64,000 bases of DNA from Bradysia coprophila (taxonomy: Eukaryota; Arthropoda; Insecta; Diptera; Sciaridae), in NCBI RefSeq assembly GCF_014529535.1, contig NW_023503608.1, positions 8,482,501-8,546,500 of the forward strand. Reading direction: 5' to 3'. A program made the position numbers and the translations under genes. A model generated the notes under the pieces. It was not told where the DNA came from, did no database searches, and worked only from the letters and a program-made list of their open reading frames with translations. The stretch's first letter is position 1. The number at the start of each line of letters is the position of its first letter. Of the stretch, positions 41,879 through 55,960 are shown piece after piece.

Positions 41879-42674
41879 TACCTGTAAAAAGTACTTCTCC
41901 ATTTGTCATCGATTCACAGACCTTTTGCAGATAGTAACGTAAACTAATATCGACAGAAATAAAGGATAAGTTGTTGTCAATGCAGTCTGCTGAGGCAAAA
42001 TTGCAAAATTCATGTTAAGACGAATCGACACAAAGTTAAATTTTAACCTAAATTTTTGCGAAAAAATGTTATATTTTCGATGATGACTTCGTATCCGCGT
42101 TCTTTCTGGAAAAAATGTGACCATCGTTTTGTGTAAAGAAGTGTTGGCAGTAACAATGATAAATGTTTGTGATGATGTAGCCTGCCATGTGTCGATTCGT
42201 CTTAAGGAAGTACGGAGGTCTGTACGAATACCAATACATGAAAAATGATTCGGTCAACCGATAATTATAGTCAGAGCCTTTTATTTTCGAGAAAATGTTT
42301 TCTTTATTTTTTCTTAATTTTCCCTAATTTCCGTTAAAACCTTTTTTTTGTAAAATCCGAAAAAAATCAATAAAATTCGAGAAAGTTCACGAAAATTCTA
42401 GTTCTTTGACTGTTTCAATTTATTTAATTTAATTCGGCTACAAAGTGCTCCATGTACCACCTCTGTGTAAGCGAACTACCTTGTCTTAGAAGCTCCGCTA
42501 GTTCAGTCGTCTGTTATAATTAGAGCTGCTCGTCCAATAAAACCACTAGCAATATTCATCAATAACTCTATTTTATAATTTAAATTTATTAAATACTCGA
42601 GTGTGTAAATAGTTACAATAATATGCGTTTCACATGATTTTTGCAGTAAACCACTTTCAAATGAGGCTAGACAA
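41879..42674. other. Intergenic, no gene seen
   Basis: AT-rich; frames at 41906-42124 and 42069-42257 are short, overlapping and unrecognised. Confidence 0.4.
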
Positions 42675-42865
42675 TTAACCTGTTACAGACGGCAAGCATA
42701 TGACCAGTGTTATTATCGGGTCTATTACTTCTATCGATTTCGAATCTTGTACTTCAATTTTTTTAACATGAATTTTACTATATAAAGGACTGTATTAACC
42801 AGAGCTTGTCATTATTTTTGTCGTCGTTATCGATAACAAATGAATAGCCGCATGTGACAGGTTAA
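42675..42865. mobile_element. TTAA-type MITE, best-preserved copy
   Basis: TTAA at 42675-42678 and 42862-42865 encloses CCTGTTACAGACGGC...GCCGCATGTGACAGG, whose ends are inverted repeats. TTAA duplication with CCTGT termini fits a piggyBac-derived MITE of about 183 bp. Confidence 0.85.
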
Positions 42866-43187
42866 TCGTAAATTTCGTTGTAAAGATTGTTGTTTGCAAA
42901 TTCATTTTTATGAAATGTCTCCGCACAAACAACATTGATCACAGCGAAGATTCAATTTATTTTCCTTCTTTTCTACATAAAAAGAACTATATGCCGTCGT
43001 TGCGGCCAATGCATCCGAATGACATTATCTCGTCTTACATTGTTGTGTGTATGGTAATCCAAACGTAAATCCAACTATAGACCGTTTGGCGTGTGTTAAA
43101 ATTTTATTATTTTCTCTACGAATTTTTGTTTTGTTTGATTTTCTTTGAAGGAAAAACCCTTTCATAAATTGAAAAAAGGTTCAAATT

Positions 43188-43193
43188 TTTATT
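43188..43193 (-). terminator. Poly(A) signal of MON2
   Basis: AATAAA on the minus strand about 50 nt after the MON2 stop. Confidence 0.6.
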
Positions 43194-43244
43194 TCATGCA
43201 ATATCAGCGACCTACGCTAATCTACTGGCAATTGATCGGCTCTG

Positions 43245-46200
43245 TTAGCAATGACTACCGTTTGTAATGTTTGTTGCATTGGAGGGCGGCGAAAGTAGAT
43301 CACTGTACTGCATCAGTGCTTCGCGAAGAGATCGAGACACTTCCGGTGAATTGGTTGTGGTGCAGTCAACTAGGTATTGATATAGACCAATTAATTGTTC
43401 CCAAGCGGTTCGTCCAACTGATTTAAAAAAAACAACGTATTACGATCGGAAGTCATTGATTGGGTTGCAGTCACTTACCTTTGGCGGGTGGTGCTTTCTT
43501 CATCGAAATGATAAGGGTTGCAACGGCCTTCAAAACGAATGAAATTTCTGACAATCGGTACCTTGAAAAATAAATTGAGAGTTTAACAGGTGCTCAGGTT
43601 AAGAAAAAAAAACGAAGACTTGAGCGGACTAGAGTCCAATCGCACTCTTGAGGAGTGGTTATTGGTTACAGTACAGTCGAGATAGTTTAGCTCAAGAAAA
43701 TATTCTGCGGAATCCTTTCACGGAAATTCCATCTAGCTACGGAAAGTACTGCTACTGCTACACGTTTTGTGCAATTCATTTTTTTTGAAGCAAAAATCAC
43801 TTACCTAGGCAATGGACATTTTCCACTCTGTCGTTCGTCATCGTTGAACTTTTTCAGCACTTCCTGAAAGCGATGAAGCAATGCCGTCACAGCCAAACGT
43901 CCTGCCACTCCGCCTTCGGTGGTATTACTGTTGTTATTGTTGTTGTTACTACTGTCGTCCAGCAGCGAAAATTGCAACAACGTCTCAAAGCACGTTTTGG
44001 CGAATTCCTCGCGTAACTTCAAATCCGAATCACAACCAATCGTCGACGTTGTGGCCGAATGTATCGAGCCTTTGTTTAAAATCACAACAACATTCAAGAT
44101 GAACTGGTGCGGAATTTCATGCGAATGTGGCAGAACTTCATCCCGCAACAATTCGATGACCTGGCAGTCAATTGTTTCGTCCAGAACAATTTCGTCGATA
44201 CCACGATCTTCGATGGTGCAAACACTAAATTGAATCGAAATTTTGATAAGTCGTTCATAACAACTGTGTGCATTTTACCTTGATGGGAACAAAAATTTAT
44301 CGATCGTCTCGGATAAATCCAGCCACATGCCACTAAATCCACTCGGATTCGATCGAGCCACCTGAAGACCGGTGTGTAGCACAGATATTAGACTATTAAT
44401 TGCTAGCTTCCACGTTGATGATGCCATGCATTTGTATTTCAACGACAAAGGCAACGACAGCGCTTTGATAATTTCGTGCAAAATGTGCCCTTCTATGACC
44501 GTTTCTTCACTGGCCGTTCGTTGATACAGTTTTACTGCGACCGTCAGAGATTTTTCGCCGAATGGAATGTAATTCATACTGACCCATTCAACGGTTGAAT
44601 GCGATTGGGTTCGATTCGATTTCATTGGCCTGAAATGGACGGGCAAAATTAGAAAATCGAGTAAAACCTTCTATGTCGCAAGGTTACCTTGTTTCTACTC
44701 GTTCAAATGTTGGAGGTACACAAGCAAATTTACTAAAGCTTAGCAGTTGATTGAAAATTGACGGAAGCATTGGCTTTAAATTTGATTTGTTTGACATTGC
44801 TTCCTAGATGGGTAAAGTGGGTGGAACAGTTACAGATAAAACACCGCTACACGCAACAATGTGACGAAAAAATTACCTTTTGCAATAGTTCCATACAGTC
44901 CAGCACTCCATCATGTAGCGGAGTTAACAGAGAATCGGATATAGTTGACATAATGTACGGAGTTGAATCGCTATGTACAGGAACTGCAACAGCGTTCATT
45001 AACACTGCACACAGTTTGTTTAGGTCGGTCTCATTGAACCTGCATGATAAAAGAGTCATTAATAGGCAACATTCCACACACACCAAACATCATCGTACTT
45101 TATGTGAATGTGTTGGAAGAGCGCTGGAAATATTTGCACCAATGCCGTCAAAAATGCTTGACTCGGTATATAAATCTCGTCAGATTTATCGGGCAGATTA
45201 TCTGGCGGACGAGTACTTTCAGTTCCGATCGTTAGCCACACTTTCCAGGCAACATTCCAAATGTCAATGCTGTCCACCGGCTCTGCTTTTGTTGCTACTA
45301 TCGGCACATTCATATCCAGTGTACCATCAGTGGTGTCGTCAGGTTTGTTATACAAAATCTCTTGGAATGATTTTAACGCAGCCAGTGACACTTCATTACT
45401 TTTGCTGAGGGCGGCATTTTCAATAAATTCTAAGAGGAGTGACCAAGCCCGAGGGAAATCACCTAACATTTGCAGCAGTTGTCGTTTCGTATTGAAAACC
45501 TAAAGCAAATTTAGGATAAAAATGGAAATACAATTTTGCAGAATCTGACGTACTCTCGACACTCCCGATAACGTTAGAACTTGCGTTTCTGCCCACTGCT
45601 TTTGTGCGGTGTTGCGTGAGTGGTGAATCAAAATATTTCCGCTTGTGTCGACCTTTTCACTACTTGCCGAGCTCGACAATTTTCGCACTTTATCCAGTAG
45701 TGGGAATAATACTTGCCATAGAACTGCTTGCCATGTTGGGGGGTTTAACAGATTTCCGTGTGCCGAAATGGTGGAAAAAAGCGTCTGGCCAGCAGATTTT
45801 CTTACCGCTGGTCTCGGATCACCGCACAGGTCACCAAGCCGAGCGAAGAGACACATCCACAACTTGTCGAATTGTGGCATATTCAGTGTGCCCGGAAAGT
45901 CAGGCAAAACATTGGAATCGTCAGTCAGAGTTTGAGACAATTTTTCCTGATTTTGATTAAAGAAGTCGGAGATGTTCCACTAGTAGTGAAAGAAGGAGAG
46001 ACAGGTTGTAGTAATTCTTCATGATCAATCGACAATAAATTATCGTCAACTTACCATCAATCCAACAGCCGTAAGTGAAATGTTAAGTTCTTGTGTTTGG
46101 GATCCGAATTTTGCTGCAGTGTTCACACATAACGGTAAACATCGCCATGGCATTACGGGCAAAAAGTCCGTGACAACCAATTGCAGACATTGAAATGCAA

Positions 46201-49200
46201 TTCGTATTAGTGATTCTCCGTGATGATCATTCACCGCTCCGATAATGCCCAAAACGAACGGCCAGCCATGGGACAATGTTTCGCCCGCTCCGTTTAGAAC
46301 TTGTAGGACACATTCCAATTGACGTTGTCGCACATCTCCGTGCGGGACGGACGACAGTTCAGCTAATGGATTCAACAGCAACGTTTGCAAGGTCAAGTTG
46401 TCCTTCAGCGGTTTTTCGTATTTAAATTGTAAGGCCGCCTTGACTAAATAAGTAATTGCTTCCACACCCCATTCTCTCATTCGGATGTGTGGATGGCCGC
46501 AAACTTCTAACAAATGATTGGTAAGTGGCCGCCAAAGAACCTCGATGCGTGGCAAATTTACCAAACCGGTTTCCAGTAGCTTAGCCACAGCAAACAGAGA
46601 CGGTTCTCGGTTCGAATATGCCAGTTCCATTGCTTCTTGGGACAGTTTGCACAGCGCATCGATCAGATGATGCAAAGCAACATCGTCCAAAAATTGACTC
46701 GACTCAAATAGTTGACTAAGCATTTGAGAAAGAACCGGCAAATCGGCCATTACGGCTGTTGTGATTCCGGCATTGGTATCAATTGTTGGTTTGGGTGTTG
46801 CCTATTTTAAATTTTGTTTTCGAAAAAAGCAAGCCACTTAGAAATAACAATCCAACCAACCTGTAGACTTCCGCCAGTGGACGGTTTCAAACCCAAAATC
46901 CAAACCAAGTGCTGAAGCGTCGCCAGCACAATATGCCAAGAGGTACCGAGTATGCTACCATGACAGTGCGCTAAGTGTAGCAATGTTCGCATGCAATGCA
47001 GATTTTTCGCTGTAAGCATTACCGGACCTTGTTGAGCGCCTGCTAATTTGAATTTTTGTATGAAAACAAATGTCTCAAAAAGAAATGCATTCGTATTACC
47101 AATTGGTAGAGACGGTAGCGGCGTACCGACAGCCACAACCTGATGACGAAAATCATTTTCTCCACACTGTGCGATGTATTGATTGCCCAAGTCCTGACTG
47201 CTTGTCCTCGAATGCATTTTGACACCGGCCATTTGATATCCCATATTCAGAACGGACAATGCGTAATGGGGTGGCAACGATGATTTACAAATAGCCGTAA
47301 TGAATGCATCACGAGCCGTATGCAGTTCAAGTAATCCACATAATGCAGCGTAGTTTTGCATTGCCTTTAGCACGTTTTCGGTAACTGATTCATCAGTTGC
47401 TGCGTCAATTAATGGAGTTAATGCAGCTAGAAGACCACACCAACTGGATGTAATGAGTTGAGTGTGAAGTGTTCGGTTTTCTTCCGATACTCGGTCTTTG
47501 TACGGAGGAACTTTTTCCTCGCCCAACTAAGAGTGACAAAAATTCAAAGATGGAGATCAATTGGTCCACATTAGACATTCCAAATAATTTACCGTGGACG
47601 GTCCTTCGATAGCTAGCGATATCGAACGCACAATGTCCAACAAACAAGCGTATGCAATAGAAATTCCATAACCATCTGGTATAGTTGGTGGTTCCATTTT
47701 GTCTAACATCTCAACGCTGTAAATAGGACATCACTTAGATCATCCACCTCGTTACATTCAATTACACAAAACTTACTAAGTGGACTTTGACTGGCCTATC
47801 GGGAAAGTTGCGACTAATGGCAACCATACTCCACGAAACAGAAATCCTGGCTGTGGTGATACTCCAGGCCCAACGGGAAGTCCACCCATCAGAGTTTGTG
47901 ATTGTGATTGTGCGGCATTTGCTGTGGAAATTGAAACGGAAACATATTGACGACGACCTTTTTGGCAATAAAATCTAAAACAACAAACTTTGTACGAATG
48001 CTCCCAATGAGATGATGATATCCTGGAATATGTTCGTGGCATGATCTTTCAAGTCATAGCAGCGACAGAACGACGTCAACAGATCCGGTTGTACAGTCAT
48101 TTTATGTATTACTTCTAAAGCCAATGAGCATTGCCACAATGGTTTGTCCGGGTCCAAGAACTTGACGATCAGTGATAGGAAAATTTCACATTCGGTGACT
48201 AATAAGCAATGATACTTTTGTATTAGGATCGACACAACGCGCAGCAGTCGCATGCTAATAGGAAAATAAGGTTTGTCATGCGGAGCCGCTTGCTGAGCGT
48301 TCGGTGAGACCATTGTACGATATTTTATGTTTGGCGAAAATAGTTTGATGACCAATGCACACACACGTTCTTTTAGCAGAAAAGAGAATTCGGGATTCTG
48401 AAATTGAGACCGTGAAAGCTACAAAACGAATCGGACGACACCAACACGAAATTACTTTGAAGAAAACACTTGTGAATGATGTCAGAACCGTTTCGAGCAG
48501 CTCGAGTCCAAATGTTCGTGTCATTTCGGTCATTCCGAGTAACCAATACGGTTGATCAGCGTTCACCAGTTGAACTAAATCCTATTTTCAATTCGAAACC
48601 GTTTAATTTCACTTCGTCGAATTGACTACTAAATCAAATTACCTGAAATAGAAGATATGCATCGGCTGCGCAAGGTTTCAAGCCCTTCGGTGCAACGCTG
48701 GTTGCCAGTTTTAACTCTTCGATGTTAACTTCTCTGTTTTCCACTTCACCACTTCCCGTCTCTTCAACAACAACCCTTTCAAACACCAACGACACCAATT
48801 GACGTACGGTTGCGCCAGCCGTATTTATGGTTGTCGAATCTTTCGTAAAATGCAATCGAAAACAAAGCACCAACGCTTTGGCTAGTGTTTCGCCATGAAC
48901 AACCGCATTTGTTGTCAGTAGCAATGTGACAGTTTGAAGTACTTTCACTTCTTCGATGCTGTGTTCCATTAACATCCAGAGCGTATCCGTTATGTACCTG
49001 GCACCTTTTTGATCAACCACTTGTTGTGTAATCAGTCGTTGCATCATACCAAGACAGAACTTTTGGAAGAGAAATTTTGAACGTTAATGTTAACACATCC
49101 CGCAGTATCGAATTTGTCTTGCTGTTACCTTAATGATTTTCAGGTCTTTTGATTCACAACCTTGTACCAAAGGGTACAGTATTTGATTAACCACATAGTA

Positions 49201-51524
49201 AACTGGGGTCTGCGGATTTGCTGCCGCACTTTTCAACTTCATTATTGCCTCTTCGCATGACTGTAACAATAAAGACGAAGTCTGGTTAAAGGAGTACTTG
49301 GCAAAGATCACGTGAAAATATTCTAAAAAAGGAGAATGGCAGACACAGAAAATGTGTGCCTATTACGGACTATATAGAAACTATTGAATTTTATCTGTAG
49401 TGGAAATAGCACTACAAAATGATTATAATGACTATCTGGATTGTGTATCATTCCTTCGGCTCGGTACATAATTTTCAAATCGTTAAAATAAACATTTTGT
49501 ACAGAGGTGCCTGATCTGTTACTACTACCGTTAATAATGAATGACATTGTTAACCGAGTGAAGATTGAGTATGATTTTGTAAATGCGCTGTTCAAACTTA
49601 TTTACGTGTTACGGCATGTTTCATTTTCATTTACATTGCCTAATCACGTAAAGCATTGTACTTACGAGGTTCCAAGTTGTTATTTGACAAGTGGAGAATA
49701 CAGCCCTCCCCTTCGGGTCGGGCTGTAACACCCCACTTATCAAATACACAACTTAGAACCTCGGAAGTAATATACTATTAATCAACAAATCAATTCCAGA
49801 AAACCTACGACCTTACTGCCTGTAATAGGTAAAACCGTTGAATAAGTATTTGGTAAATTCCTCTCCGTATTTTTGGGTTACTCGTTCACATATCATTCTT
49901 CTCATATGTCTTTAACATTCTAAGTCATGACACACACACACTGTTGTCGTTACTGCTAATACGACTAGTTGGAAAAAGTTTTCGTCAGTCATGGGACATC
50001 AGAAAATGCCCCGTGACTAACGAAATTTTTCTTTAATTTCTACTGATAGACAACAATGTCTGTGCCTATTCAGGTTAGACATTGTTGAACACATACATTT
50101 TTGCTTACCCTTTGTGGCAGTGATACTTATGTGTTCTCTTAAATATATTATGTTCTTTGGGTGCATGGAAATACTACTAAGTTTCTCGATGGAATATTTT
50201 TCGGTCTCATACACTCTGCCCTGCAATGTGCAGGAGCACTCATGTGCAGATCGTGCAGGCCTTGCAATATTTTACACTGCAAGAGTGACGCGATTTCTCA
50301 TTTTTATCCCGAGCTATGTTCTCAGCTCCTAATTTTCTTATTTGTGCCCCTATGGAAAATATATAAGTAGTGTCATGGAAGAAGGAACGGTACAAGTTTT
50401 AACTCGTATTTAGTAATATGCATTTTGAAAACAAAACGTATGAAACAGCAGATGCCCAAAGAGCATATGAATGACTAAACAATTCATTCGGCAACAACAC
50501 ACGGATGATCCACGTATTACTGTAACTAAAACAAAAACAGGGACAGGTATCTTCGTAAGATAGGTGGAAACAAATCAACATTTATGGCATGTTGTCTGAT
50601 TCATAACTCGCAACGGAATCAAATCGTAAATGAAATGTTGATAACGTTTTTGCATTTAATTATTTCAGGTGAAGTATTACACGTAATGTGGTACCCGCAA
50701 GGTGAAAACGACTGAAGTAGTGAAGTGATATAGCATATAGCTGTAGCATGATAATACCAACACACCGACTGACACTGAAGTTTTACTATTGTTTAGAGTT
50801 GCTTCAGAAACCTCGACAATAACGGACTTATTAAGACTAAGCCTAATAAAATGTTCTATCGAATTTGCTCTGATTGGAAGATTGGAATCTGAAAAGGCAG
50901 GAACTCTGTGAACAACTCGAATTTGCGAATGATTCACAAACGAGAGAACCAACTTGTAATACCATTATCTTGTTTGTTATTGATAGGTTGTGTTTATCAT
51001 TTGGATGAAGCCAGTTTATGACTTCTTATTGGTGAAGCACTTATTATTCTACAAATACGATTTTCTTCTGCTGACGTGGACTGAAATTAGTCGTGGACTG
51101 AAAGAGTAGCGTTATTTATTATCCGATCTCGTTTGAATTCTTGAGAAACACCCTGCATACGTGTCCCTCAAATCACAACAAACAAATAAACAACAAACAT
51201 AATTGCGTCATGGGGATTGTAAACGATAAACCGCCCGGTCTTCATTAATCTTGTCTATATGTAAGCTCTTAACAGCTTGGAATAAACTGTTTACAACTTT
51301 AACAATAAATTTGTAATAAGAATCGATTTTTTCAGCAAAAAAACATGAATATGAAATACGATCACGATATGTGTTCCACTAACCCGGTACCATATTATTC
51401 TCACCTCTTTGATTTGTGGATATTTCTTTTTGGTCTCGATGCCGAGATTCTTAAAGTCCGACTGAAGCACCTCCAAAAACTTTTGGGCTGCTTCATTTCC
51501 CGTCGTGCCACTTACAAACGACAT
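43245..51524 (-). CDS. mon2: MON2, Golgi/endosome trafficking regulator
   Basis: Seventeen exons: 51524-51405, 49260-49129, 49059-48643, 48581-48456, 48397-47777, 47716-47593, 47526-47100, 47039-46861, 46801-46055, 45979-45554, 45499-45099, 45039-44877, 44803-44688, 44629-44279, 44224-43805, 43561-43479, 43417-43245; about 1674 residues (human 1717). It aligns along its whole length with MON2, an ARFGEF-related HEAT-repeat scaffold without a Sec7 domain that acts with DOPEY and ATP9A in endosome-to-Golgi transport. Landmarks: DCB region [31 protein letters not shown] and SPNIKY; HUS-like [69 protein letters not shown]. One surplus base near 47978 displaces the frame after QSLLF and no intron explains it. 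Exon 15 has an Asn run. Intron 1 (2.1 kb) carries repeats. Confidence 0.95.
49600..49780. repeat. Palindromic repeat in MON2 intron 1
   Basis: CGAGGTTCCAAGTTGT (49665-49680) pairs with 49748-49763; inverted copy, including flank, of 19370-19525. Confidence 0.75.
49781..51404. other. Rest of MON2 intron 1
   Basis: No nested gene supported; frames at 50017-50226, 50114-50332 and 50677-50952 are short and unrecognised. A small palindrome (GACAACAATGTCT...AGACATTGTTG) lies near 50050-50085. Confidence 0.4.
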
Positions 51525-53722
51525 TATATTCTTATTACTCCTAGGCACCGAACACACCCATAAATTGCTTTTCTTTCTGCTTATTTTTATTCACAGTAAA
51601 CACATAAATTAATTAGTTGAACACTTGCAAGTCAAAAACTTAAAAAAATTGATTTATTTGCACTTTTTTGTAACACTTCACTGTTTATTTATAGAAAGAA
51701 AAAGAAACAAATCGAATTCATTAGAAATGCAGTCACCTAGTTTTTAATTGTTCAGTAGGAAAAACTTTATTTGTGCCTTTGACACGTGACAATAACAACT
51801 ACGAATACGGGTTCTTATGTACTTTAATAACTTCTGTATTTAGCTCAAAATTTGGAAATATTTTAATTATTTGCGGTAATATTCCACGCAAAAAACAATT
51901 GACAAATTATATTTGCGAAGAAATTTTGTTTTCGATTTTTTTTTTATTATTCAATATTTTGTCGTGCTGTACTGTCAAAGTTTAGTTGCGAGTGTTAAAT
52001 GTTGGCTCCACTGAAAAGTGAGTGCCATCTATGGGTCTGAACGTACACCAAAATTCAATTTCTCGGCGGTTCATTTTATTCTTGATTAAATAGTAATTTT
52101 CTCAACAACTGACGAAAAGTAGGACCTTCTGTTGCCTTTATTGCGAAAAACGCTGTATAATAGCAATCGAAGCTGTAAAATATATAATAATCATGTATAC
52201 GATCCATCTAGATTTACCAACTATCATTAAGAGGCACCGGCACTTAGCTAAAATTGTAGCCTACATTTGCGTGTTTCTTGTTTCATTTTTGTTAATATCT
52301 TTTCATCAGAATCCTTTTTGAAAAATGTACGACCGCAATCCCGAATATTATAAAACTGTTCAGTATACTGTGTCATTATGGCAACCATTGATGGATGGAT
52401 GACAATGATTCATTGAAAAATAAATATTTATACTCGATGATAAATTAATTCGGTAAAAACGGTTTCGGTAATACTGGTAATACCGGAATCCCGTGTACCG
52501 GTTTTAGCACTTTGAATAGCGGTTTTTACTAAAGTTTGAAATTATTTGAAATATGTAGTATTTTGCATCAAAAACTTTGTGAAAAACTAAAGAAAAAGTG
52601 AAAACTTCAAGGGTTATATAGGAATGCTTAAGAAAGATCGGCATTTTTTTTATAGTAACAGAAAAGGCTCGAGTTAAAGCTTGAGATTGAGCTTCTAAGG
52701 TTCTTCTAAATCTCAATAGGACTGAAGAATTTTAATGCGATAAATCCCCTTATGAGTTACCAATTTCTCTGAAATATTTTTTTAAACCCTTGATTTGCAC
52801 GTAAAAGTTAACGGAGGACAAATTAAATCGTTTTCAACAATACAAACACTTCGAACGCAGACGTTTCAGTGTCAATTTTCGAAAACTCTTTTCCTGAATT
52901 ACTGCTCCAATTCCCAAGAATTCTAGTCCATATGAGTGAAAATCGAAAAAGATTATTGGTTTAAAATCGACTGAATTTTGATGAACCGCTAAGACTACAA
53001 TGTCAAAGCTTTCAGTTGAATTTGGAGTCTCAAATCAATAACATAGGTAGGTGATAAATAACAATTTCAAAAATGTTTTTAGTAGATGAGTCTGAGTCTC
53101 CTGCCGAAATTATTTGAAGGTACCAACACTAGATGTTGGACTTCAGTGAATTTGTGCGCCTACCTTTGTGCGCAAAAATATTCGTTTTTTGATGATTTCT
53201 CTGAACGAAAATCTTTTTTTGAAAAAGTAAAACCATTAAAGCATGGAAGAATGTGTTACTTTTAAAGCAAAAATTGGTTTGTAAGTTATAACTTTACCCA
53301 CTTGGAGAAACCCTTACAAAATGTGTAACTTACAAATATTTAGTAGGTATAGTGTAAAGTTTTATAAAGAAATGAAGATTATATGTGTTGGTTTTGTATG
53401 AGCTTGTTACGTAAATTTTCTTGTTTAAAATCGGATTTGCTCAGTTAAAATACTTTTATTCTGCCAAATCAATTTCGGTACCAAATAGATACCATCTTCA
53501 GTGGCTAAAAACATAAACATAATGAGAACACAGAATATCATTATACAGCGCAAAGATTTCTTTTTTACCTCAATTCTTTTAAAGCACAAAAATAAGCACT
53601 TATGTGCATCGTCAATTAAATTCAATACTAAATCGATTTAGATCAAAATCAAAACGTAAAGAGAGAGGAGAAAACAAAAATGAATTTCTACTAGATGAAA
53701 GCATTACGTTCAAAGAGTAACA
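51525..53722. other. Upstream of MON2, gene-poor
   Basis: Contains the MON2 promoter by position. At 52245-52365 lies a third copy of the TAGCCTACATTT repeat. At about 52440-52510 short ACCGGTAATACCGG words repeat in both orientations, similar words recur near 55795. No gene is supported. Confidence 0.45.
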
Positions 53723-55906
53723 TCAAATCACGTTATTATAGGCAGTAGATAATATTATACAATCGGTGTGTTTATTCAGACAATTCGGTGTCTTCTTCAC
53801 CGCAATCATCTCTAAAATGTCTCTTTTCTTCTGCTGACTTTCACGAACAACAATTTTAACTTTATCCCACAACGGTGTATGATTGTTCGTAATAGCGTGA
53901 TCACATAAGGCACTGTGGTTACTGTTCTTAATGCTTATGTTGTACTTATGTTGATAGATTCTGTCCTTCAAAAGCTGTAATGTCTGGCCAACGTATTTGT
54001 ACCCGCACGAACAGGGAATACAGTACACCAAATGTGAACAATGTAACTTTGGCGTCGGATCTTTGAGTCTACTAAAAATAGACTTCTTCAACGTGTTGTC
54101 GCCTTTTCCATCCAGCATGACGTCATCCTTGCATATGGCTTTCAGTTTCTCAAACAGGCCTTTAACATAGGGTACGGCAGCTATCGGGAGTTTCTCTTTG
54201 ATCGGTTTCACATCTCCATTCTTTGTAAACTTTTCGTGTGCTTTTTTGATCATACATTCAACCAAACCATTCGGGTACATATTCTTGGCTAAAGTTTCTC
54301 TCAGCAATTCAAAGTTTTTGTTGTGGAACTCGGGTTCAGACAATAGAAGAATCTTCTCTGCTAGCAGTGTGACTGTGTTGCGTTTGTAGGCAGTTGGCAA
54401 ATGAGATTTAAAATTCAAATAACGTCCGGACCAAGTGTCTTTGTGATACCAATCAGTCTTAATGCTACGACCATCTCTAATACACCACAGTTCCAAAAAT
54501 GAAATGTTTTGATCTCGTTCTACATCTACAGTAAATTGTATATGTTGATTGTAGCTGTTGAACGTTGTTTTAATTTCATTAACTTTGTCAGCAGGAACTG
54601 CTGTTAAAATATCGTCCACATATCGTACGTAGAATGGTAATTTGAATTTCAGCTTTCGTATGACTTCGTCTTCCAAAATTTCTAATACCAAATCAGCAAA
54701 AACCGGACTTGCTGGTGAGCCCATCGGAGAGCCAAATAGCTGTCGATAATATTTACCGTTGTATTGAAAACCTCATTCATCGAGGACCATAGTAACGCCA
54801 ACAATGAATTCGTCTTTCGGTAACGTGGTAAATTTTCTGATTTTGCTCCATTGTTTGTGTATCGCTGATATGACGAGACTTTTCGGAATGTTGGTAAACA
54901 GTGAAACAACGTCCAACGAAATTAAAACATAATTCGGTGGTAGTCTAATTTTCCTTAACTTTTTTGCCAATTCAGACGCATTCTTTGCACTTCTATATGA
55001 TTTGCCAACAACGTTTTTTAAAATGTTCGAAAACATTTTTGACAGGTTGTACGTCGGGGAACCAATGCTGGCTACAATCGGTCTCGCTGGATATCCATCT
55101 TTGTGCACTTTGATCAATCCATACATTTTAGAGCATATGGAATTGTACCGTCGATACCATTTTCCTTGCCCTTCAGTAATGAAAATATCGTCCTGCCAGT
55201 GTGTAATCAGTTTATTGACTTTGTCTTCAGTCGGTGACGTCGGATCACGGTCTAAAGGCAAATACGTTTTTCTATCGTTGAGCAAGTTGACATCGTAGTC
55301 GCTTCTATCCATCAATACTGTCACGTTGCATTTGTCTGCATTCAGCACTATCAGTTGAGGGTGTTGTTCCAAAAAGGATTTCGTCGCTACATGATTGGAC
55401 TTGATAATCTCGTCTAACGTCGTGTGCTTTGTGGGTGACTTTTTAAAGTTGGTTAAAACATTACAAACTTTGTTTCTTAGCTCCACCCTGTACTTTTTAC
55501 CCAAATTTTGAAATTTAGGTTCCAGATTGGCAATAAACTGTTCAGTGGCAATTTTGTCATTCTTAACTGGTATATTGAAGTTGTCACCTAAAGCTAAAAT
55601 GTTTTGCACATACCAAGGTAATTGTAGATTGGTCAGATTAATAATCCATCTTTCAACATCAATATTCAATCCATCCATGTGTGGTTGCATAAGAGCATCA
55701 AATCGTCGCATTTCCATCATTGTCACTTTGTTGTAAATATCTTCGTAACCTTGTTTCACGTTGAGTTTGAAAATGAAGATTATATGAAATACCGAAAATA
55801 CCGGTAATACCGATATCACAACGTCCGGAATTATAAAAATAATAGTGAGAACAATTATCAATTTCTTGATTTCTTTCACTTGATGGTGGTGATATAGCCA
55901 AAGCAA
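53723..55906 (-). mobile_element. Penelope-like retroelement fossil
   Basis: Coding remains of a Penelope-like element. From upstream to downstream: the family's N-terminal region, a reverse transcriptase (KMYGLIKVHK, SLDVVSLFTNIP, GSPASPVFADL, YVRYVDDI) and a C-terminal GIY-YIG endonuclease (YCIPCSCGYKYVGQT followed by an RIYQHK helix). It is nearly full length for the coding part and looks broken in about one or two places. Terminal repeats were not identified. Many residues typical of the family are kept, suggesting a moderately recent insertion. It sits between MON2 and SHOC2. Confidence 0.88.
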
Positions 55907-55960
55907 ATTTTAAGTTTTTTTTTTTAACCAAAATCAACGACAATTTTCCAACGAAATACA

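Noticed and set aside
44758-45408. 216-codon plus-strand frame
   Set aside because: Antisense of MON2 exons 12-14, which align to MON2 across splice junctions.
47043-47100. Extra MON2 residues [10 protein letters not shown]... read through in frame
   Set aside because: A 60-nt GT-AG intron (47099-47040) removes them and restores the alignment; its length is a multiple of three, so the frame stays open.
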